Program-made: the position numbers and the translations under genes
Notes under the pieces: generated by a model
The model's database searches: none
The model's input: the letters and a program-made list of their open reading frames with translations, nothing else
Told to the model about the DNA's origin: nothing
From: Deltaproteobacteria bacterium
Lineage (GTDB): Bacteria > Myxococcota_A > Polyangia > Polyangiales > JADJMO01
DNA: 64,000 nucleotides
NCBI GenBank assembly: GCA_016182965.1
Contig: JACPFM010000109.1
Coordinates: forward strand, 53,929 to 117,928
Reading direction: 5' to 3'
Shown here: in pieces, positions 58,298-64,000 of the stretch
Layout of the letters: each line of letters starts with the position of its first letter
How positions within the stretch are numbered: position 1 is the stretch's first letter

Positions 58298-59389
58298 TCA
58301 CGGCGTCTTCGGCGCGGGCGCCGACGGCTTGTCGTCGTCGTCGTCGTCGTCGTCGTCCGGCATCGGGCCGCCCGGCGGCGGTCCCATGGGCCCCGGTGGG
58401 TGCATCGGGCCGCCCATCTTGCCGCCCATCTTGCCGCCCATCATGCCGCCCATCATTCCAGGAGGGCCCTTCTCGAGCTTGGCCGCGAGCTTCTCGCGCT
58501 GCTCCGGCTTCAGGATCGCGAGCAGCTCGGTGACGAACGCCGGGTCCATGTGGCCCATCTTGGCGTCCATCGGCTTGGAGAAGGCGTCGAGCTTCTTCGC
58601 GTCGAAGCTGTCGCCCTCGAACGCGGTGAGCAGATCGTCGATCTGCTTCTTCATCGCCTCGCGATCGGGCGGCGTCTTCGCCGGCTGCTTGGCCACGAGC
58701 GCCTCGACCTTCTTCTTCTGCGCGTCGTCGAGCCCGAGATCGGCGGTCATGCGCTCGATCATCATGGCGCCGTGTCCGCCGGGGCCCGCGCCCGGCCCGG
58801 GACCCTTTCCGGGGGCCGCGCCCGGTCCATCGCCCATCTTGTCCTTCCACTTGCCCATCTTCTGTTCGCGCTTGGCGATCTTGTCGCGCGCCGACGCGAC
58901 GACGGCCTTGCGCTGCGCCGGGTCGAGGGTGGCGTGCAGCGTGTTGAGCGCCCCGGCCTCCATGTCGCGGCGCGCGGTCATCGCCTTGTCGACCTCCGCG
59001 CGCGCGGCGTCGAACTTGGCCGTGTCGATCTTGCCGGCCTTCACGCCCTCGACCATCACGTCGTGGAGCTTCTTCATCTCGTCGCGCGGCGACGCGTCGT
59101 CGCCCTTCAGCGACTTCGAGGCCTCGTCGAGCTTCGTCTGCTGCGCCTCGGTGAGCGTCTGCTGGTGGGCGGCGCGGAACAGCATCGCGCTCGGGCCGCG
59201 GCCGGCGAAGCGCTTGCCGTGGTGCTTGCCGGGCTTCCCCGCCGCGATCGGCGCAGTCGCGGTGCCCGTCGCCGACGCGACGGCTGAACCGGTCGTGGCC
59301 GGACCGTTGGTCTCCGCCGGCTTGTTGCAGCCGAGGGCGACGACCGCGCCGAGCGCGAGAGAGGCGAAAAAAGAGCCGTGGAGCTTCAT
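58298..59389 (-). CDS. Spy/CpxP-like lipoprotein with Met/Gly-rich and poly-Asp tail
   Basis: 363 residues. Lipobox LGAVVALGC. Four LTxxQ-like motifs of the Spy/CpxP fold (LTEAQQTKL, LDPAQRKA, LDDAQKKK, LKPEQREK) in two helical halves joined by a Gly/Pro linker; Spy is a periplasmic chaperone and CpxP-family proteins sense envelope or metal stress. The C-terminus has MMGGMMGGKMGGKMGG followed by nine aspartates encoded by a GAC microsatellite, a likely metal-binding tail. Confidence 0.7.
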   Translation of the reverse strand: MKLHGSFFASLALGAVVALGCNKPAETNGPATTGSAVASATGTATAPIAAGKPGKHHGKRFAGRGPSAMLFRAAHQQTLTEAQQTKLDEASKSLKGDDASPRDEMKKLHDVMVEGVKAGKIDTAKFDAARAEVDKAMTARRDMEAGALNTLHATLDPAQRKAVVASARDKIAKREQKMGKWKDKMGDGPGAAPGKGPGPGAGPGGHGAMMIERMTADLGLDDAQKKKVEALVAKQPAKTPPDREAMKKQIDDLLTAFEGDSFDAKKLDAFSKPMDAKMGHMDPAFVTELLAILKPEQREKLAAKLEKGPPGMMGGMMGGKMGGKMGGPMHPPGPMGPPPGGPMPDDDDDDDDDKPSAPAPKTP

Positions 59390-59633
59390 GGGGGTTCTCC
59401 GAGAGGGGAGGCGCGGCGCCTGGCCGCGACTCGAAGCGAACTGCGAACGGCGAGGGCGAAGGGTACGCCCCGGCTTGTGCGACGGCACCCTGCGCGCTGT
59501 GCACCCGACGGGCCAGCGACAATCCTCGACGAATCCGATCGGATCGAGCTGAGCCGAGCGTCGGGATTCGTGACGGGTGTCCCGCTCCACGACGCTCTGC
59601 AGCCGCTCGGCGCGGGCTGGTAGGCTGCGCCGC

Positions 59634-61328
59634 ATGGCCGCTTCGCTCGTCGACGTCGTCGCACGCGACGCCGATCGTCTCTGGTTCGTCGCGTCGACGA
59701 TCGCCCGCCACGGGTTCGGCGAGGTGTACCTCCGCTCGCCGCTCGGCCGCATCTTCGGCGCGGCCAAGCTCCCCCCGGAGGACGCGGCCCTGAAGAGCAC
59801 GCCGGCGGCGCTCCGCTTCAAGAGCCTCCTCGCCGCGCTCGGTCCGACGTTCATCAAGCTCGGGCAGATCCTCTCGATGCGGATCGATCTGTTCCCGCCC
59901 GAGTACATCGCGGCGTTGCAGCAGCTGCAGGACCGCGCGCCGGTGCTGCCGCTCGACACGGTGAAGAAGGTCGTCGAGGAGGGGCTCGGCAAGCCGGTCG
60001 AGGAGCTGTTCGCCTCGTTCGACCCGGAGCCGATCGCGACCGCCTCCATCGCGCAGGTGCACAAGGCCACGACGAAGACGGGCGATCGCGTGGTCGTGAA
60101 GGTGCAGCGGCCCGGGATCGAGCGCGTGATGCGCGGCGATCTCGATCTGCTCTACATGCTGGCGCGCGGGGTCGAGGCGACGATCGACGAGGCGGCGCTG
60201 CTCGGCGTGACCGACATCGCGACCGAGTTCGAGCGCGCGATCATGAAGGAGCTCGACTTCTCGAGCGAGCTCCACAACCTGATCGAGGCGCGCGGCCTGC
60301 TCGATCCGGCGCGGAAGGTCCGGGTGCCGCTGCCGTACCCGGAGCTGTCCTGCAAGACCGTCCTCACGATGGAGTACTTCGAGGGCAAGCCGCTGCGCAC
60401 CCTGGAGCCCGGCTCCGAGATGGCGAAGAAGGCCGTCGAGGAGATCGTCCACACCTCGTTCAAGCAGGTGTTCTTCGACGGGTTCTTCCACGGCGATCCC
60501 CACGCCGGGAACATCCTGATCAACGACGACGGCGAGATGTGCATGATCGATCTCGGGCTGATGGGGCGGCTGACGCCCGAGCAGCGCGACGATCTGGTGA
60601 GCCTCGCGATCGCCATCGCCTCCAACGACTCCTCCACGATCGCACGCCTCTTGCTGCGCATGGGCACGCCGACGCAGCGCGTGCCCATCTCCGAGCTGAA
60701 GGCGGAGATCACCAAGTTCCGCAACGCCTACCTGACGGTGAAGGACGTCCGCGACGTCGACGCCACGGAGTTCGTCACCACGTTCTCCGACGCGGCCCGT
60801 CGCTTCCGCATCAAGCTCGCCACCGAGTACACCGTGCTCACCAAGGCCGCCGCCGCGGTCGAGGGGATCATCCGGCAGCTGCACCCCAGCGTGGACATCC
60901 TCGGCATCAGCCAGGTGTACGCGAAGAAGATCATGACCGAGCGCTACGCGCCCGAGAAGCTGCTGCAGAACGCGCTCGGCGACGCGACGGGCCTCGTGTC
61001 GATGGTCCGCCACATGCCGGTGCAGATCGAGCAGGTCATGCACGACCTCGAGACCGGCAGCCTGCAGATCCGCGTGATGACGCCGGAGCTCGACGACATC
61101 CCCGGCAAGCTCCACCAGGCGGCGGGGCGGCTGTCTTTGACCGCGTTCGCGGTGACCATGACGCTCGTCGGCGCGATGTTCCTCGACAGCGGGCGTTCCC
61201 CGGCGTGGCTGACGTGGACGCTCATCGTCGCGGGCGCCATCGCCTGGACGCAGCTCTTCTGGTGGCACCTGCTCGGCCGCGGCAAGCGCGTGGCGGTCGC
61301 GCCGATCGTGAAGCTGTTCAAGCGCTGA
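59634..61328 (+). CDS. ubiB: ABC1/UbiB/AarF-family atypical kinase
   Basis: 564 residues. Family motif KLGQILSMRIDLFPPEY (K-x-G-Q region), ASIAQVHKA Ala-rich loop, VVVKVQRPGI, HGDPHAGNI catalytic loop and IDLGLMG, then two C-terminal membrane helices (LSLTAFAVTMTLVGAMFLDS; WLTWTLIVAGAIAWTQLFWW). UbiB members are ATPases needed for ubiquinone and other isoprenoid lipid handling at the inner membrane. Confidence 0.9.
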   Translation: MAASLVDVVARDADRLWFVASTIARHGFGEVYLRSPLGRIFGAAKLPPEDAALKSTPAALRFKSLLAALGPTFIKLGQILSMRIDLFPPEYIAALQQLQDRAPVLPLDTVKKVVEEGLGKPVEELFASFDPEPIATASIAQVHKATTKTGDRVVVKVQRPGIERVMRGDLDLLYMLARGVEATIDEAALLGVTDIATEFERAIMKELDFSSELHNLIEARGLLDPARKVRVPLPYPELSCKTVLTMEYFEGKPLRTLEPGSEMAKKAVEEIVHTSFKQVFFDGFFHGDPHAGNILINDDGEMCMIDLGLMGRLTPEQRDDLVSLAIAIASNDSSTIARLLLRMGTPTQRVPISELKAEITKFRNAYLTVKDVRDVDATEFVTTFSDAARRFRIKLATEYTVLTKAAAAVEGIIRQLHPSVDILGISQVYAKKIMTERYAPEKLLQNALGDATGLVSMVRHMPVQIEQVMHDLETGSLQIRVMTPELDDIPGKLHQAAGRLSLTAFAVTMTLVGAMFLDSGRSPAWLTWTLIVAGAIAWTQLFWWHLLGRGKRVAVAPIVKLFKR

Positions 61329-61664
61329 CCGCGGTCTCAGCCGCCGGGACGGACAGGGCACCTCGACCGGAGGTCTTTTGCTCGTGCCCGGGGCTGCCGC
61401 AAATGAGTCCTTGCGGAAAGGCCCCCGCGAGGTATTAGTGCTGCCGCTGCGACGTCACTGGCATTCGGCAACGCACGCTCTCTCTTTCGGGATCGCGGAC
61501 TGGGTCGGGCTCCTCAGACTTTCGTGGCCGGCGGGCAACTCTCGATTCCTCGAGGTGCCGCCGGGCCCCTGGCCCGAATCAAGGTTCGTCGGACCAAGGC
61601 TTTCAACCCGCGCATGCGATCCCGGTCGCGTGCACGCTCAGAGCCGGAATCAGGAAGAGATCAC
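61329..61664 (+). other. Untranslated region upstream of the RRM gene, 336 bp
   Basis: No gene seen. Near its left end GGGGC-TG-CCGCAA, an eight-base loop, TTGCGG and GCCCC form a two-tier hairpin (61389-61425). Such long leaders are frequent for RRM and cold-shock RNA-binding protein genes and may be autoregulatory. No riboswitch class recognised. Confidence 0.45.
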
Positions 61665-61970
61665 ATGAGCACTCGTCTTTACGTCGGAAACCTCTCGTTC
61701 CACACCGACAAGACGTCCCTCCAGAACGCCTTCGCGGCCAACGGCCGCGAGGTCACGGACGTCCACCTCGTCAGCGATCGCGAGACCGGTCAGTCGCGCG
61801 GCTTCGGCTTCGTCACCATGGCGACCGCCGAGATGGCCCGCACCGCCATCGCCGAGATGAACGGCCTCGTCCTCGACGGCCGTCCGCTCCGCGTCAACGA
61901 GGCCGAGGAGCGCCCGGCGCGCAGCGGTGGCGGCGGTGGTGGCGGCGGTGGCCGCCGCGATCGCTACTGA
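61665..61970 (+). CDS. RRM RNA-binding protein
   Basis: 101 residues: one RNA recognition motif with RNP2 LYVGNL and RNP1 RGFGFVTM, then a Gly-rich tail ending RRDRY. This is the short bacterial RRM type (Rbp) common in cyanobacteria and myxobacteria, often cold-induced. A strong terminator follows the stop codon. Confidence 0.95.
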   Translation: MSTRLYVGNLSFHTDKTSLQNAFAANGREVTDVHLVSDRETGQSRGFGFVTMATAEMARTAIAEMNGLVLDGRPLRVNEAEERPARSGGGGGGGGGRRDRY

Positions 61971-61994
61971 TCCGAGCTGATCCGAGGAGACACA

Positions 61995-62038
61995 CGAAGC
62001 GCGCGGCGGCCTCGGCCTAAGCGCGCCTCGTTTTTTTT
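61995..62038 (+). terminator. Rho-independent terminator of the RRM gene
   Basis: Stem CGAAGCGCGC paired with GCGCGCCTCG (one G-U type mismatch) around a 16-base loop, then eight T. The only long T run in this part of the window. Confidence 0.9.
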
Positions 62039-62245
62039 GTCCGACACGGTGACGCGCTCCGGGTCGTCTGGCAGCGGCGAGCGCTCGACGCTCGCGATGC
62101 GCTCCCTTGTCCGCAGGCGCCGAGTGCGACCGCGATGACGCAGATGACGTAGGTCACCTGCGACGCGAAAACCAATGTGTGCGAACCCGACTCGACCGAC
62201 GAGGGCGCTCGACCCGATGCGCGTGCGGGTCGAAGATCGAGAGCG

Positions 62246-62629
62246 ATGACCAACCAACCACCGAAGCTCGGACGGGGCGTCCTCATCCTCGCGATCGCGT
62301 CGATCTTCGCCTTCGGCTGCGGCAGCGCCCCACCGCCGACGGCGCGCATGGCGTCGACGGGAGCCGCCATTCGCGCGGCGAGCGAGGTCGGCGCGCAGAG
62401 CGACCCGAAGGCGGCGCTCCATCTCAAGCTCGCACAGGAGCAACGAGACAAGGCCGAAGCGCTGATGAAAGACGGCAAGAACGAGGAGGCCGAGGGGCTG
62501 CTGATGCGCGCCGAGGCCGACGCCGAGCTCGCGCTCGCGCTCGCGCGTTCCGCGCAGATGAAGGCCCAGGCGGAGAAGGCCATCGAAGAAGTGCAGGAGC
62601 TCAAGAAGAAGCTGGGAGGCAACTCATGA
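62246..62629 (+). CDS. DUF4398-like lipoprotein
   Basis: 127 residues. Lipobox IASIFAFGC, then amphipathic helices AALHLKLAQEQRDKAEALMK and EEAEGLLMRAEADAELALAL, the DUF4398 pattern. ATG overlaps nothing upstream, and its stop overlaps the OmpA gene start (ATGA), so the two form an envelope pair. Confidence 0.75.
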   Translation: MTNQPPKLGRGVLILAIASIFAFGCGSAPPPTARMASTGAAIRAASEVGAQSDPKAALHLKLAQEQRDKAEALMKDGKNEEAEGLLMRAEADAELALALARSAQMKAQAEKAIEEVQELKKKLGGNS

Positions 62630-63591
62630 TGCGCCGCGTCCTCACGATCCTCCCGTTGGTGATGATCCTCGAGGCGTGCGGCGTCTCGATCCCGCCGAAG
62701 GATCTCGTCGACGCCCGCGCGACCTACAAGCGCGCCGAGGAGGGGCCCGCGGGCACGTTGCAGCCCGCCGAGCTGCACACCGCGAAGACCGCGCTCGACG
62801 AGGCCGAGGCGGCCTACGCCAAGGACGAGAAGAGCCCGAAGACGCTCGACCTCGCGTACGTCGCCCTGCGCAAGGCGGAGTGGGCCGAGGCCGTCGGCGC
62901 GATGGCCGCCGATCAGAAGCGCAAGGTCGCCGCGGAGGCCGAGGCCACGAAGCTCCAGAAGGAGTACATCGCGCGCACCGAGAAGGAGCTCGGCAAGACC
63001 AAGGGTGAGCTCGGGAAGACGAAGGAGGACCTCGGCAAGACCAAGGAGGACCTCGGCAAGACCAAGGCCGATCTCGGCAAGGCCTCCGGCGAGTTGGGCA
63101 AGACCAAGGAGGAGCTCGCCGCCGAGAAGAAGAAGCTCGAGGAGGAGAAGGCCGCGCGCATCGCCGCCGAGAAGAAGGCGCAGGAGGCGAAGGACGCGCT
63201 CGCGAAGATCATGGCCGTCAAGGAGGAGTCGCGCGGGACGGTCATCACGCTCTCCGGCAGCGTCCTGTTCGCGTCTGGCGAGTACAAGCTGCTGCCGTCG
63301 GCGCAGGAGTCGCTCAATCGCGTCGCCGACGCGCTGAAGAACATGGCGGAGCACACGTTCGTCATCGAGGGCCACACCGACAACGTCGGCAAGGACTCGG
63401 TCAACCAGGAGCTGTCGCGCAAGCGAGCCGAGGCGGTGCGTGACTACCTCGTCGTGCGCGGCGTGCCCGCCGACATGATCAAGGCGGTCGGCAAGGGCTC
63501 GGCCGTCCCCGTCGCCGACAACAAGACGGCGGAGGGCAGGGCGAACAATCGCCGCGTCGAGATCATCGTCCAGCCCGAGGGGAAGAAGTAA
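62626..63591 (+). CDS. OmpA-family lipoprotein with ELGKTKE coiled coil
   Basis: 321 residues. Lipobox PLVMILEAC, a DUF4398-like helical part, a coiled coil with seven heptads of ELGKTKE/DLGKTKE type (about 120-180), and a C-terminal OmpA peptidoglycan-binding domain (FVIEGHTDNVGKDSVNQELS, RAEAVRDYL, EGRANNRRVEI). It probably ties the outer membrane to the cell wall through a rigid rod. Confidence 0.85.
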   Translation: MMRRVLTILPLVMILEACGVSIPPKDLVDARATYKRAEEGPAGTLQPAELHTAKTALDEAEAAYAKDEKSPKTLDLAYVALRKAEWAEAVGAMAADQKRKVAAEAEATKLQKEYIARTEKELGKTKGELGKTKEDLGKTKEDLGKTKADLGKASGELGKTKEELAAEKKKLEEEKAARIAAEKKAQEAKDALAKIMAVKEESRGTVITLSGSVLFASGEYKLLPSAQESLNRVADALKNMAEHTFVIEGHTDNVGKDSVNQELSRKRAEAVRDYLVVRGVPADMIKAVGKGSAVPVADNKTAEGRANNRRVEIIVQPEGKK

Positions 63592-64000
63592 CGGGGCGCT
63601 CGGCGGCGCGTCTCCTCGACGCAGACGACCTCTGTCGGCCTAGTACGCCGCGCCGGAACTTCGTTCCGGGGTTCGGCTGCCGCCGAACGCTCGGCTGCGC
63701 CGAGCCGCGGGTACCTGGACAACTCACAAGGGGGCGCCGCGCGCCCCCTCGCTCCTCGCTCCGCTCGTCGCTTCACCCCCCTGCGACAAGTCGCTCCGCG
63801 ACTTCGCTAGTACGGCGCCCCAACGTTCGGGAAGGATCCAGGTACGAACTTCCAGTGCGCCGTACTAGTACCGCCGGCCGGAAGTGTCCGCATACTTCGA
63901 GCGATGGGCCGCGGTACGCGGCAGCGGCAGCGGTAGCGGGCGCGGGAGCGGAAGCGTGAGCGGCGGCGGCAGCGGTCAGCGGGATGGGCTCGCGATCCGT
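63592..64000. other. Gene-free region to the window end, 409 bp
   Basis: No credible gene. It contains the inverted-repeat element listed at 63640-63868 and, at the right end, short GCGG/AGCGG repeats (63925-63980). Confidence 0.5.
63640..63868. repeat. Hairpin-rich repeat with CTAGTACGSCGC ends
   Basis: CTAGTACGCCGC at 63640-63651, CTAGTACGGCGC at 63807-63818 and its exact complement at 63857-63868 define nested inverted ends. The outer pair extends imperfectly for 25 bp (five mismatches). Inside are several stems: GGAACTTCGTTCC, GTTCGGCTGCCGCCGAAC, GCTCGGCTGCGCCGAGC and AAGTCGCTCCGCGACTT. No coding capacity. Confidence 0.65.

Overview
The window is a very G+C-rich bacterial chromosome segment. 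It is rich in two-component and sigma-54 regulators, lipoproteins, GAF/PAS/REC and FHA proteins and an alpha-2-macroglobulin, and it carries an integrase organised like that of Myxococcus phage Mx8. This combination points to a member of the Myxococcota (Polyangia-like); that assignment is an inference, since no rRNA gene is present. LAYOUT. 1-3.8 kb: the end of a type III secretion/flagellar export gene, a degenerate FHA-GGDEF protein, the remnant of an mscL channel gene, the GTPase gene obg with an unusual Lys/Ala tail, and a DUF72 protein. 3.9-12.7 kb: a cluster of small envelope/stress-type genes (lmo0937-type, DUF883-type and YtxH-type membrane proteins, an AI-2E-type permease, a very hydrophilic protein), a histidine kinase with an RsbT-like N-terminus, and an NtrC-type sigma-54 activator. 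Five close matches to the -24/-12 promoter sit in front of these genes, suggesting one sigma-54 regulon. 12.9-23 kb: a FliA-like sigma factor, a giant alpha-2-macroglobulin lipoprotein lacking the thioester motif, two envelope proteins, a repeat-filled intergenic region and a chlorite dismutase/HemQ-family protein. 23-28.5 kb: a Cys-rich lipoprotein, hisZ-purA separated by a helically phased decamer repeat, a methyltransferase and an MlaE-type permease. 28.5-39.2 kb: signalling proteins with degenerate catalytic sites, an S41 protease lipoprotein, and a tightly overlapping four-gene envelope operon. 39.5-54.5 kb: an integrated phage-like element. 54.5-64 kb: tRNA-Leu(CAG), a metallopeptidase lipoprotein, rpe, an Hsp20, a HAD phosphatase, a Spy/CpxP-like protein, a UbiB-family kinase, an RRM RNA-binding protein, and a DUF4398/OmpA pair. 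THE ELEMENT. It is bounded by perfect 57-bp direct repeats. The right copy is the 3' part of an intact tRNA-Leu gene. The integrase gene reads through the left copy, and its displaced 3' end lies just inside the right copy in the same frame. In the excised circle it would therefore encode a different, longer protein, as described for Mx8 IntP/IntX. Except for a divergent ribbon-helix-helix regulator, all genes run leftward: replication/early genes, terminase, a tail chaperone pair with a canonical -1 slippery site, tape measure, tail protein, integrase. No portal, capsid, protease, major tail or lysis gene was recognised, so the element is either a decayed prophage or a satellite that depends on a helper.
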